Below, in pieces: positions 12,303-24,818 of a stretch of DNA of 64,000 nt. A program made the position numbers and the translations under genes. Below the pieces are notes generated by a model that searched no databases, had not been told where the DNA came from, and worked only from the letters and a program-made list of their open reading frames with translations. Each line of letters opens with the position of its first letter. Within the stretch, counting starts at the first letter, position 1. Origin of the DNA: Anaeramoeba flamelloides (taxonomy: Eukaryota > Metamonada > Anaeramoebidae); the NCBI GenBank assembly GCA_027625915.1, contig JANTQA010000070.1, forward strand, positions 5,895,001-5,959,000. Direction: 5' to 3'.

Positions 12303-13254
12303 TTTGTTGTGTGGTTTGGGAAAAAAGAAATTCACAAAAAATAAGAAAAATAAAATAGAACTTTTTTGATATCTTGTTTGAACAATTTAAAACACCTCAA
12401 AAAAATGATAAGTTTCCAGAATATTCCAAAAACTTTGATAAAAGTGAGGTAATAATTAAAAAAACTCTTAAACTAATTGTAAAATTGAATTGAAATATAG
12501 AATTTTACCTTATTGAAAATGAAAGTAAAAGTCTGATTACGAAAATATCGGAATAAATTACTTTTTATGTTGTTATAAGTGTAAAGTAATTGTATTTAAA
12601 TGGTTGATCCATTTTTAAGTTTTTACCAAATTCATAATTCAACAATCACTTTTATTTTTTCTACTAAACAATTATTTTTTTTGAAAGAAGAAAGAAATCT
12701 TTTTGTCCTTTATGTGAGTATTTCAAAATCTCAGACAAAATAAAACCACAAAGTTTTTGTCTTCCTGTTAATTCTAAAATACTGTTATTTTCCAATTAAG
12801 AAATGTAAATTTTTATTTCAATTTCCAATGTGTGTATTAATTATTATTACAATCAAATTAAGTAGAGTAAAAAATTTGTCTTTGAGTTCACTAAGGAAGT
12901 TTAATTTGTTGTCGAAAAATACCATTTCTAAAAGATGTTGTTAAGATCTTTGGTTGTACTTCAACTTATTAAACCAGAAAAATATTTTGGAATGTGAAAT
13001 CAAAATTTTCATTTTTTAATTGGAAAATAATAGTAATAAGATCAAATTTTCATTCGGTTTTACTGAAAAAAAGTACCTACCAAAAAATAAAATAAACTAT
13101 CAAATCTTCCAATTCTAAAAGAAAGAAATTAATTAATTTAAGAATTTTCCCAGAATTAAAAATGTGAAAGGTTACAGGGTTTATTATAACTTTTTTGGAA
13201 AGCTCAAAGAAAATTTTATTCCTTTTATTTTGCAACAAATAGTACTATCTTAAA
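12303..13254. other. Intergenic, upstream of RalGAP-alpha
   Basis: Presumed promoter side of RalGAP-alpha. Apart from the 256-bp MITE at 12780-13035 I see only AT-rich sequence. Confidence 0.5.
12780..13035. mobile_element. ~260-bp MITE, family with ends TACTGTTATTTTCCAATTAA
   Basis: Starts TACTGTTATTTTCCAATTAA and ends with the inverted form TTAATTGGAAAATAATAGTA. Full-length relative at 61616-61874, with matching internal blocks such as GAAAAATATTTTGGAATGTG. TA at both ends fits a Tc1/mariner-type target. No coding capacity. Confidence 0.8.
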
Positions 13255-13563
13255 ATGATATATCTTTGTGATAACTATATAAAAATTAATTTAAACTTGA
13301 AAAAAATATTAAAGTCTTTATTCACATTTCCAGAGATAAAAATCAAGTTAGCCTTGGTAAAAGTAACTGAAAAGAAATATCTAAAAGAGGCAAAAATTGC
13401 AGAAATCAACAAAAATGCCAAGAATTTTTTTTATAGAACAATTAAAAAGATAATCAAGCACTATATCCTGAGAAAGTCAAAGTATAATAAATTATTTTCA
13501 ATTGTAACTTATGGAGAGAAAGATTTATTAAATTTTGTGAGTTGGGAAGAAAAAGTAAAGTAA
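13255..13563 (+). CDS. Unrecognised basic 102-aa ORF
   Basis: Open frame ATG to TAA encoding a Lys-rich, probably helical protein (KVTEKKYLKEAKIAEINK, then FYRTIKKIIKHYILRKSKYN). Codon use in the second half is coding-like: GC-containing codons such as gcc, ctg, atc and aag are frequent for this AT-rich context. No signal peptide, membrane segment or known motif is visible. It could be a terminal exon or a remnant of a mobile-element ORF, since it follows a MITE by about 220 bp. Confidence 0.35.
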   Translation: MIYLCDNYIKINLNLKKILKSLFTFPEIKIKLALVKVTEKKYLKEAKIAEINKNAKNFFYRTIKKIIKHYILRKSKYNKLFSIVTYGEKDLLNFVSWEEKVK

Positions 13564-13652
13564 AATTGTAAAACATAAGAAAATTTGCTCTTAAACCCTG
13601 GGAATTGTCTTTAGAATTAATAATCCCATCCTAAACCATTTTCAAGTTAAAT

Positions 13653-13662
13653 GGGGGGGGGG
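13653..13662. repeat. G10 homopolymer
   Basis: Ten consecutive G in otherwise AT-rich DNA. A second run of six G follows at about 13691. Confidence 0.95.
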
Positions 13663-14030
13663 TTGTAAGAAGTGCACTACATTTGTTTAAGGGGGGTAAC
13701 AGCACCATAACAAGAACTGGAATTGAAATATGTGATATTTTATTAAAAATTATATTGGTGCTCTCAAGTATTATATTTCCCAAAAAAATAAAAAAAAAAA
13801 ATCTAAAACTTTGTTTGTGTTAATATCAACAATTAAAAAATCAGAGAAAATATTCTTAAAAAAAAAATAAAAAATTTGGAGAAATTTATTCATTGTTTTC
13901 TAGGGATTGTTTTACATGGTTTGAGATCTGAAACTAAGCCCTTTCTACTTTTTATTTTCAGATTATATTTATATAATACTTTGTAATTATTTTATTATAA
14001 CCATATTTACAAATGTTCCACGAATCTAAA

Positions 14031-15067
14031 TAAACTCAATTCCAAAAATTGGGGCACACCTTCAAAATCAATTTAATTCCAAGAAAAGTGATATTTGACT
14101 CTTAAATAGAAACATTAGATATTAACAATCCATGTAAATAATTTTAAAGTTAATTATTTATCATTTTTTTTCATTATTTTTTGATTTTTGATTTCCAATA
14201 ATTTTTTTGATTTTTTTTGTTATCTTTTTTTTTCAAAACTTTTCGAAAATCTCAAAATCACTTTAAAATGAAATTTAAAAGTTTTCATTCTGATCACAAA
14301 AAAAATTTTTTTTTTTCTCTCAAAAAAGAAAAAAGATTTTTTTTATCGAGAAAAAATTTTTTTTGAAAAAAAATCATGATATGGTGTGCTAGGACACATG
14401 GCCTACAAACAGACCTTATTATTATTAATGGAAGTGTGAATACTGAATGTATTATTAATGATATTATCAAAAAAATCAAAGGAAATTCAACTCGCTAATT
14501 CAGAATATAGTGAGTTGAAATGGATTTTCCAAAAGGATGGAGCTTGTCCACATACCTCAAAAAAAAAAAACTCAAACTTACTTAAATCGTGGATGTAATG
14601 TTCTGGACCCATGACCCCCAATTCCACAAATTTAAACCCAATTGAGAATTTATGGATAGTAAACTGAAAAATTGTAACCAAAAAACGAAGAAGAATTTTT
14701 AAAATTTTCACTAATGTATGGAATACTTTGAGTTGGGAAACCTATGAAAATTAGTAAATTCTATATTTAAAAGGATAGATTTAGTTATCAAAAGACAAGC
14801 TGAATCTATTAATAGTTTTTATTAATTTTTCTTTCAATAAAAATGGATTTTTTGGTAACCGTGTTCCAAAAATAGTGGCACACTTTTTTTTATTTTTTCT
14901 TTTTTATTTTTCGAATTGAATTTTAAATTTACTATAAAATATATAAATAGTATTAATTAAATATTTTCGGGTCTTTCTTTATTTTAATGTTCAAATATCA
15001 TGTATTTTGGAGTATATTTTTATTAATGTAATTTTTTTTTGTGTCCCATTTTTTGGAATTGGGTTTA
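14031..15067 (+). mobile_element. Tc1/mariner transposon, decayed
   Basis: Terminal inverted repeats: the left end has ATTCCAAAAATTGGGGCACA at about 14039, and the right end mirrors it as TGTCCCATTTTTTGGAAT. About 26 of 30 outer bases match when the flanking TAAACYCA is included. Between them lies a relic transposase (14376-14836). Near 14862-14883 a further copy of the end motif (GTTCCAAAAATAGTGGCACA) faces the right terminus, giving an inner inverted repeat about 200 bp from the end. The element is a plain DNA transposon and is inactive. Confidence 0.8.
14376..14836 (+). pseudogene. Tc1/mariner DDE transposase relic
   Basis: Readable blocks in family order are MIWCARTHGLQTDLIIINGS, WIFQKDGACPHTSK (second catalytic Asp, codon 14536-14538), NLNPIENLW (catalytic Glu, codon 14644-14646) and FKRIDLVIKRQAESIN (C-terminus). 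Asp and Glu lie in one frame with 35 residues between them, close to the DD34E spacing of Tc1. One frameshift separates the first block from the second, and two in-frame stops lie in the rest. The N-terminal DNA-binding half and the first Asp are not recognisable. Confidence 0.8.
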
Positions 15068-17620
15068 TTCTAGAGATCTCAAAAAATAATTATTATAATT
15101 ATTTTTTTGAAAAATTCTATTTTAAAAAAGAGAATTCCAGGTTTTATAGGTATTTCTTTGTTAAAATTTTATTTAATAATTTCAAGTTTTTAAAAAGTAA
15201 TTTTTTATATTTTATAATACTATTTCACTAAACTAAATTTCAAATAAAATATCCAAATTTTTTTTTATTTTTTTTATTTTTGGATGAATAACAAATATTT
15301 TTATTGTATAGAAATGAATATTAAAATAGTCGTATTGTTATTATAACAGGTAACTTCAATTTATAAAAATAATTATTTTCAAAAAATGATTTTTAATTGA
15401 CCAGCAATTTTGAAATGGATTGTAATATTATACATTTTTTGTTATTTAAATAAATTCTTTTTTTTTTAACATTAATTGAATTATTTTAATAACTTATCTA
15501 TTATAAATAAGATAATCAACCTGGTTTTATTTTTATCTTAGAAACTTGCCATAATTTTTTCTAGATAATTCTTTTGTATTTAAATAAATGCAAATATATC
15601 CATCTTTTAGAATTATTAACCTAGGATTTATTCAAATGTTTTTTTTACTATATTTACTCAACTTCAACTAATCAATTTGACAAAATATATCAAAACAATA
15701 AAATCAAAAAATAAAAACTCTTTCAATTACCTTTCCAATATTTGTATAATCTTTTATTAGGTGAATTTGAAAAAAAAAACATGGATTCATAATAGTTATT
15801 CATTTTGAAGTACAAAAGATTAATGAAACATTTTTTTTTTCAATTCTTTTTTATTTTTATTAAAATGTGTAATTATTGGGAATTATGAGATTCTATTTTA
15901 TAAGATTAAATTGTAAAACGTGATATTGGTTTACACACCAGTGTTAAAAATTAATTGTAATTTCTTACTTTGTAACTTTTCAAGTAATTTTACCATGTTT
16001 TAGATTTAGAAAAAACAAAAATTTGATCATACACAAAGATCAACATTCTTAACAATCAATTTTGAAAAAATAGACTAAAAGAAAGAAATTAAAGCAGTGA
16101 TCAGATCAAAAGATATATTTATTATGGTTTGATACCTTGTTGGTGTATTTGATCGAATTTTACATCAAGAAGACTTTACATTTTAATAATAAACCTTAAA
16201 TCCCAACAAATCATTACATTAGAATTAATAACAATACAACTGCCCTGGATTATAGAAACCATTAAGTATATTCTATATTTAAAATTCTCTTTGGTTAAAA
16301 CAATCGCATGACACAATCATTTTTTTAAAAACAAAGGTTTAAATTCAAAATATTTTACAAAAGGGTTTAATATAAAATGAACGATCTAAAGATTGTTTAC
16401 CATTTCGTTTTTTTTTTTTATTATTGATCTACTTAACCTTGTTACATTGATATTTTAGAGAAACTAAAATAAAAATAAGTGTCTTATACTAGAAATCAAC
16501 AATTTCGCCTCTTTTCTTTTTTTAAAATACAATTGGATCTGAAAACAGGTCTTGTTTATTTAGTTGCGGATTTGTTTGTTTTTTTTTCGTGAATTTATAA
16601 AACTCATTGAAAAACAATTTATTCCATTTTTTTTTACAAAATAAAATAAAATGAAACAATAGAATGGTATGATAAGAATTACAAGTTAAAAAATTTAAGA
16701 TTCCCAAAAGTGGATCAAATAAATCAATTTAATATTTTATTGTGGTATTTGATTTTTTCTTTGAAATTGAAATTAATTTAGTGTTTTTCAATGAGTTTTT
16801 TAAATTCACTAAAATCAAACAAAAAGGCATCCAAAGTGATAAATATATTTTTCAAATCTTCTTTAGAATATTGAAAATATGAAAAGTTTGACTTAATGGT
16901 GGCTACTCTCTTAAAGAGTTTGTTGAGATATTAGATAAGGAAAATTAATTTTCAAAAATTTAAAAATTATAATCATTTTTTCACATTTTTCATTTTTCCT
17001 TAATATTTAATTTTTTGTTATGTAATTATTTGTTATTTTTGTTTTATTAACAAAACCTTTAGTTGTAAAGTAAAAAATGATATTTTAATGTAATTGAAAG
17101 GGTCAAAAGTATTGTCGAATAAATATTTTTGTCTCTATGGGACTTTTATTTGATCTAAAAGGGAAGATCAAAATAGAGCTTGCTGTTTTTCTCATAAAGT
17201 ATCTTGAGAATTATATTTTTTACAATTTTTTGAAATAATATCAATTTATTCATGATTTTTACTTCTGGTGGTTTTTAATTATTATCTGATAAGTATTTTC
17301 CTATTTTTACATATTTATAATTAAAGGTTCAATTATAAAAAATATATGATAATTGGAAAAATATTAGATGTCTTTGATTAAATAAAGGTTTATTATCGGT
17401 GCGAAAAAAATAGTTGAGAAATTAAATTTCAATTTTTGCAGGGATCTCTTGATATAAATCAAGGTTATAAAATTTTTTTGTGGAAAATTCAAAAAAAAAA
17501 TGCACAAAAGATCAAAGCTCTCAATAAAAATAAAAAAATATACCAAAATTAATTACAATGTACAAATCAACCACACGTATTGAAAATAGGATTTCAATAA
17601 AAAATGTAACTTTCAATAGA

Positions 17621-17632
17621 GGGGGGGGGGGG
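17621..17632. repeat. G12 homopolymer
   Basis: Twelve consecutive G, the longest G run in the window, in AT-rich spacer. Confidence 0.95.
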
Positions 17633-20352
17633 CTTTCATAATCTATCATTATGTAAATGGGGGTATTAAAAAAATTAATGTATCTCATTGTATTAAAAAA
17701 TAATAATAAAACAACCAAAGGTAAGATAATGTTGATATTTTATTTATAATTTTCGATGGCATAAATTAGTCCAATACCTTAAGCATATGTATTAAAATTG
17801 AATTAAAATAACCTTTTTATACTCTGAATAATAATTAACTTGTATGGGTCAAAATACTTTTCAGTTTCTTTTTTATATGTATCTCCAATTAAATAAATGT
17901 TTTTTCCCTTTATTATCTTCTTTGTTCATTTTTAAACCTCTAACGTTAGAGTGGGGTCATTATGAAGAAAATAAACTATTTTTGATATACAAAAAATATT
18001 TTTTTAAAATTTTTTTTATATTCCTAGTATAAATTAAAAACAAATCAATATTTTATGTAGAATATCGTTGTAAAAATTAACAAGAAAAATGAGTTTATTT
18101 TTAGAAAAAATTTAATAACTGGTCAATCTTGATTTTCAATTAAATTTAATGTAAAATATAGTTTCGAAGATCATTTTTTGTTTCAAAATGTGTCCTTTGG
18201 TTATTTTTGATATCCCAGAAGCTATTTGGATTTTCATTTTTTCCATTTCCAAATTAGGTTATTTTTATAGAAAGAGTATTAAAAAGTTATAACTTTAAGA
18301 AATATTACAGGTGATAAAACATCCATAGATTAGATTTAATTGTATAAAGCTGTTTTTGTTCTAAAAGAAGGCAATTAATTTCGAATTAAAAAAATATGTG
18401 AATAGGGGCATCAATAATATTTAAAGATAATGTTTTTTTTTTCTTAATTTGATTTTTGAAATTGAGGTACCTTTTCATCTTTTTTTTTTTTTTTGGATAT
18501 TTGGATTTCTAATTTCAAGAAACTTTTAAACTTTTATTTTTTCTGGTAAATTTGAAAATTGGATATTTTTATTTTTTTTTCTTTTAATTAGATTTTTTCA
18601 GAAATCCTTTTTAATTTTTTTTTTTTTTTTTTTCCTTGTTTATTTTTTGTTGGATTATTTTTTGTTAGTTGATTTTTTATAATTAAAATATCCTATACAA
18701 CTTTAAATGTTCATTGTGTTTTTTTCTCATTCTAATTCTTTGAAATTGTTTTTTAAAATTGAACTTTTTGTTGAAACATTATTAAATCTTTTTTTTTCCA
18801 AATTTGAAATTTTTAGAGATAAATTCTGTGATTTTTTTTTTTTTTGTTTTACATTCTTGATTGTTTGTTGGATTTTTTTTTGTTATTTATATTTTTATCC
18901 TTTGGGAAGAGATCCTTTGAAACTTTTTTTGTTAATTGTATTTTTTTATTGAGATCGTTCAGAATTTTTTGTTTTTTAATTTGAATTTTTGAAATTGAAA
19001 GATCCTATCAAATTTTTTTAAGTTAATTGGATTTTTTTCAACCAAAGTAAGTGTAATTTCAAAGTGTTCTTTTTAAAAACCAACTACTCCCTAAATTTGG
19101 TTCAAAGACATGACAAGTGATTAGACCCTTAAAAAAAAATTCTAGATTCTCTCTAAATGTAAAAAAACTTCACTAACATAAACTGAAAGATTTTCAACAA
19201 AGTGTTTGGCATTCTATTCTTTAGAGGCGGTGGCCAAGTAAAGCTATTAACGAACCTAAAAACGGAATATAAATATTTTTTCCCATAATACCTTTTACAT
19301 AAATAAGATGCACTAATATTACTTTTTAAGATTTTTCAAGTACTTGTTATTTCGGCAATTTCACTTAATAGATCAAAAACAAATTGTACAAAATACCTTT
19401 CGTTTTACAGATCAGTAAAATAATGGACTAAAGTGAGGATTTAAATGGATTAATAGAATGAATCCTTGATTTCTATGGTCTTCATTCTCTATCAACCCAA
19501 AACTTGTTTATTTTAGATTTTTTGGAATTTCAAATTAAAAATATCTTTTTATTTTTGATAATATTAACCTCAAAGTAACCCTTTGGAAAGGAATCTATAG
19601 TCTCTGTCAATTTAGTTCCCCTAATTCAACAAAAAACTAAAAAAAATTAAAACTTTATTTTTCCCCAATTTTTCACTTATCAACAACACAACCATCTTGT
19701 CGAAGAAAAAGAAAATAGGGACATTTCTGAATTGAGTTTTCAACGATTTTTTGTTGGCAAAATAATTTACAAATCTAAAAAAATTTGAAAAACGATTTAA
19801 GAGAGCAGAAAAGAAGATAGTAAAAAGCACTGGTGGATAAAAAATGTATTTAAATTAGCCATAAGGGAAAAAAGGTGTGATTTAAGAAAAAAAAATGAGT
19901 TATTTTTAAAACTGTTGAAAAAGATCTCTAAATTTCCATGATATCCATGAAAAGTCTTGTTTTTACAATACTTTATGATATCTTTTTAATTCTTTCTTTT
20001 GAGAAAACGTTTAATTTTTTTCCTTAAAAAAAAAACATACAAAAAAAATAATAAAGATTAATTCTGGAATAAGAAACTCATAAAAGACACTATTGGCTTA
20101 TTAAAATTGCCTTTTCATAAATACGAATGACGTAGTTATTTGAATATTTAAAATATTACCAAAGAAATTATATAGTTGTAGTACTTTCAAAAATATAAAC
20201 ATTAGAATACAATGTGGGGCTATACGTACCGTTTTTAACCAAATATATCAGATTCATGTTTAGGTTTTGAGAATTTCTACTTTTCCAAATTTATATTTTT
20301 TTCTTTGATTAATTAATAAAAATTTTTAATTTTTTAAAACCCTTTTATTAAA

Positions 20353-21454
20353 ATGACCACCAAAATCTTTGTTGCTGATAAAGTTGCTGAATCTGTTCAA
20401 AAATCACTTCACAAACTTGGTGAAGTCTTATACAGACCTACCACAAAAGCAGGTGAATTACCAGAACTTATTAAAGATTACAATATCCTTGTTGTCAGAT
20501 CTACACGCGTCACTGAAGAAACAATCAAAAGTGCTACAGATCTTAAAATGATTATTCGAGCAGGTGCAGGAACCGATAACATTGATATCCCAAAAGCTAC
20601 TGAACATGGTGTCTTTGTTTGTAATTGTCCTGGTAAATATTTGAATTTTGAATTTTTTTCGATTTTCAACTTTTTCTTTTTTTGCCCAATTAATTTTTAC
20701 AAATCCTTTGCTTTATTTGTAAAATCAAAAAAAAAAAAAAAAAACTTTTTTCACAATAGGAACAAATTCAAGTGCTGTTGCAGAATTAGTTATTGGCCAT
20801 ATGATTTGTGCTGATCGACTAATCCATCAAACTACAGAAAAACTCAAAAAAGGAACCTGGTGCAAAACTAAATTCCAAGGAAGTATGGGCCTTCGAGGAA
20901 GAAATTTAGGAATTGTTTCCCTTGGTTATATCGGAAAACTCGTTGCAAAAGCAGCCCAAGGACTTGGAATGGTTGTTTATGCTTATGATCCCAGGAAAAC
21001 ACAAGAAATTATGGACCCATGGAAGATCACTAAAATGGAAACATTGACGGAACTTGTTGAAATATCCGATGTTGTTACCGTACACACTGTCTTGACTGAA
21101 AAAACAAAGCACATGTTCAACGAAGAAATCTTTAAAAGATTTAAAGATGGTGCCATCTTTATTAACGCAGCAAGAGGAGGTATCGTTGATCACACATGCT
21201 TGCCAAAGATTGTCAAAGAAAAGGGTTTGAAAATCTCTTTGGATGTCTACGAAGACGAACCTTCTGCCACCTCAGAAGATTTTCCACAAACAGAACTCGC
21301 CAAATCAATCACAACCTTAACACCACATATTGGCGCATCAACAAAGCAAGCCTCAGAAGCTGTCGGCGAAATGACTGTTGAAATCGTTCAAACTTACCTT
21401 AGCGAAAAATTACCACCAATGGTCAATATCAAAAATAGAGAATTACTCAAATAA
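20353..21454 (+). CDS. serA: D-3-phosphoglycerate dehydrogenase, short form (two exons)
   Basis: Predicted to oxidise 3-phosphoglycerate to 3-phosphohydroxypyruvate with NAD, the first step of serine synthesis, in the cytosol. Exon 1 is 20353-20632 and exon 2 is 20760-21454. The 127-nt phase-1 intron starts GTAAAT and ends TTTTTTCACAATAG. The joined protein is 324 aa. VRSTRVTEE and RAGAGTDNID mark the substrate-binding lobe. The catalytic triad is present: Arg about 232 (NAARGGIVD), Glu about 260 (YEDEP) and His about 283 (TPHIGAS), with spacing like E. coli SerA. The dinucleotide loop reads GIVSLGYIG, so Ser stands where the first Gly of GxGxxG is usual. There is no C-terminal ACT domain, as in the short PGDHs of some anaerobic protists and bacteria, so serine feedback by ACT is not expected. 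A related 2-hydroxyacid dehydrogenase activity cannot be excluded. Confidence 0.9.
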
Positions 21455-22346
21455 ATTATGAGACAATTTATTCATGAACAATTCTCTTTTTTTATTCACG
21501 GATTTCCAAAAAAACTATTTTTTTTTTTTTTCATCTCTCTTTTGAGGACAAAAACAGTTTTTTTTTAGATCTTTTTACATTTTTTACTAGTTTTTAATTG
21601 ATCATTTCATATTTTTTTTTATTTTTAATGATCAGTTAATTGAGCCAAATATAGGACAACTATCTTATCTTTTTAATATTTTATTTAAAAGATAAAAAAG
21701 TTTCTAAATAGAAAGGATAAAATGAATCAATATGAGTTGATTTCTTTTCTTACAAAAAAATAAAATTACATTAGGATTAAATAAACATTTTTTTTTTTTT
21801 TTTAATGATTTTAATCTTTAATTAATATTTGAAAAATAATTGATGAGGCTGGGTGTACCCAATCTTGTACTGTTACAAAATTATCAATTCCTTTATATAT
21901 ATATATATATAGGTTGATATTGAAGCAGTTTATTGAAAAAATAGATGAAAAAATATAGATAATTTACTATTATATTGTAGATAAATTCTTGGACATTATT
22001 TTTCCGTGGGGGGATTGTTAAAAAAAAAATAGAATTTTTTTTTTACTAAATAATTCGAATCAAAAAAGTTTTTATGATATTTATTTTATTTTGATGGTAA
22101 GGTAATTATTTTTCTCAACAGAGAATTTTTATTTTATTTTTGTTTTTATTAAGAATTAGATAAATTTTCGAAACAAAATAAGAATTAATAAAAAAAAATC
22201 ATTAAATTTTCCAGAATCTAAAAGAATTGAGTATAATCTTTAAGTTTTAACTCAATTCATTTGAATTATGGAAAAGTGTTGTTAATTTTTTTATAATTTT
22301 AGAAATTAAATGAAAATTTGAAGAAATTTATTTTAATTTCTTAAAT

Positions 22347-22377
<31 letters not shown>

Positions 22378-24818
22378 CTCTACTACGCTTGGCTTCATTC
22401 GATCCATTTCTCAAATTTTGTTTAGAAATATTAATAAAGAATCACCTCTTTCTTTTTACTTTCTCAATTGCAAGGTGAATAATGAATCTTATTTTTTAAA
22501 TAATATCACAAATTATTATTATTATTATTTTTTATAGTTAATTTGAATTAATACTCACCTTAAAAAAATTATATTTTTTTAATAAGATTAATAGTTCTAA
22601 AGAAAAAATTCTATGTCTTCATATTTTATCTATTTCTAAATTGAAATTTTTCACATAAAATACAAGTTTTTTATTTTCATTCAATTCTTATCATAAAAAA
22701 AAGAAAATCTATTTGGATAATTTGTGATTTTTCTTAATTTTAAAATACTAAGAATAGCTTTTTGATGTCAAATATTTCATATATGTTTATTTTTTAATTT
22801 GAGAAATACTTAAAAAACTGTACAATGCTTTATTTCTGTAATTAAAATTGAAAAATAAAATATATTGATCAAAATAATACTTCCCAAATACAATAATCAG
22901 TTTTTCAAAATATAATCCTTACTTTTTTTTTCTTCTTGTTCCATGGCAACATCCAATTTTTCACCCAATAGTATATCTAAGTTCAAATCAATTTTGAAAG
23001 TTAAGGTCTGGTTATTTTCAGTAAAAATGTAAAATTAGGAATTAACTTTGTTGAAAATTTTCGAATTTTTTGTTTTTGTTTTTGTTTTTTTGATTGATAA
23101 AAAATTTTTCTTCAAAAATTTTCTCTATTTTTTGAGAGAAATTTTTAATTTTACCCTTCTTTTTAAGAATTTCTTTTTAAATAATAGAACTTTATGAAAT
23201 CAATTCCATGCTTACTTTGGGTTTATTGTTAGTTTCTTTGATTGGGTGATGTTTAGGACTTCTAAACTAAGTTCCAAAAATTTGGACACCGTTTAATCGG
23301 TTGAAAGAATAACAATACTCCACTTTACATTCAATTTGGAAATAATTTTTAATACTACAAACTATTTCATTTTTTGTCTTTTTTGTTTTGTTTTCATTTC
23401 CTTTTTCCATTTACGTATCCTTTTGTTAGATCTGGAAAATTTTTTTTGATGGTTGATAGAAGGTTAGTGTTGAATTTTTTAAATTGAAAAATCACATACA
23501 ATTGGTAGATGTTATCTTATCAATTGATCGATCAACAATTGTTAGTGAAATTTCAACAAATTTACCAATACATTTTTCGGTTATCTCGTTTCATTATTTT
23601 GGACACACCAATTTTTATTTTTGAGTTTTATATTTTTTTTCTTTTATTTAGATTAAAATGATTACTTATTAAAATATTAATACTCGGTTATTTAAATGTG
23701 GTTTATATTAGGTTTGGAAAATACAATAAATTGGGTTTTTTTTTGCATATTTTTGATTTTGGTTATTTCCAAATTTTTGGAATGGGGTTTAGAACAAAAA
23801 AACACACTTTTTATTATGTAAAACGGATTAAACTTTTTGGCACATATTATTTTGTCAACAGTATAACAGAGTTTAGTTATTTTGTACTTTAAAAGAATGG
23901 TGAAAAATCTTTGTTTTCTCAATTGTTTTGAATTAGAGTAAAGCTGGATGCCACATAATACTATTGTTTCCTTGGATTATATTTTTCTTTCAAAATACTT
24001 GATCACACCCCTTAAGAATTGATTATTAAAATTTGTTTAAATTGTTTGATATTTAAATTGAATAATTTTTAAGTTATCTATTTCCCAATTAATATTTTCA
24101 TTCTACTTTTTGTAAAAATTCAATTTTTCTCCATTATACCGAAAAACTTGTAAAAAGTTTTTATTTTTAAAAGATGGTATTTCGTGAGTTATAATCTTAC
24201 TAATATTATATCTCGAAGAAAAAATAACTCTCAATAAATTAAGAGTGTCAGACAATCGTGAAATCGTTTTGTTGAATCACCCTTCTTCAAAGATAAAAAA
24301 AAAAAAATGAAAAAACAAAAAATATGGTTAAACAAAGACAAGTGAAAGTGAAAGAAAAAAACAATATTCACATATCCATCTTACTTTCTGGTTCTTATTA
24401 ATTTCTGATAGTATTGATGGTAAATATTATCAATACTTCTTACTAACAAGTAAATTCTAATATCCATAAGACGCAAAACAATTGTTTTTTGAATTTTTTA
24501 TTTGTTCGAAAATTTGGAAAAAGTTTTTGGATCTGTCAATATTTTTTTTTATTCAACTATCAAAAAATTGCAAAAACCAAAGATTTTCAATTTAAGAACT
24601 TTAATTCAGCAGGGAAATCTTTCAACTTTTTTTTCTATATATCACTTGAATTTTTATTCTAACACAATATAAATTCAGATAGTTCTTAATTGTTTAATTG
24701 AAAAAAAAAAAAAAAACATTTTTTTCTTTTTTTTTTCATTCTTCTTCTTTTTGTTCGATATTTATTTAAAGCAATTCTTAAATTCCTAGTTGTGAATTTT
24801 TCGAAGCTACTTTAAAAA
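21455..24818. other. Intergenic region with one MITE
   Basis: Spacer between PGDH and the coiled-coil gene. It contains a (TA)n tract at about 21894-21911, a 28-base A run near 22345-22372, a small inverted repeat at 22205-22283, and the MITE at 23261-23793. A stretch at 22890-23035 reads as coding on both strands and is not called. Confidence 0.5.
23261..23793. mobile_element. ~530-bp MITE, TTCCAAAAATTTGG family
   Basis: The left end reads TAAGTTCCAAAAATTTGGAC and the right end the inverted CCAAATTTTTGGAATGGGG. An inner motif, TTATTTTGGACACACC at about 23597-23612, repeats the end sequence about 190 bp from the right terminus. It matches the copies at 46571-47110 and 47209-47743 (opposite orientation) and part of 6110-7268. 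No coding capacity. Confidence 0.8.

Larger units (their letters stand above)
13564..20352. other. Long gene-poor region
   Basis: Mostly AT-rich spacer. It contains the Tc1 relic at 14031-15067, G runs at 13653-13662 and 17621-17632, and a strongly T-biased stretch at about 18420-19060. Short coding-like stretches occur on the minus strand (16778-16925, 19200-19255, 19590-19850), and a possible first exon with a GTACGT donor lies near 20220-20250. I could not join them into a phase-consistent gene, so none is called. Confidence 0.45.

Noticed and set aside
16522-16925. Minus-strand stretches ending FSEFKKLIEKH and QDLFSDPIVF as a gene
   Set aside because: Both strands are open here, no acceptor and donor of matching phase was found, and no domain is recognisable.
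22890-23035. Minus-strand LDVAMEQEEKKSKDYIL as a terminal exon
   Set aside because: The plus strand over the same bases reads equally well from an ATG, and no usable acceptor precedes the minus frame.
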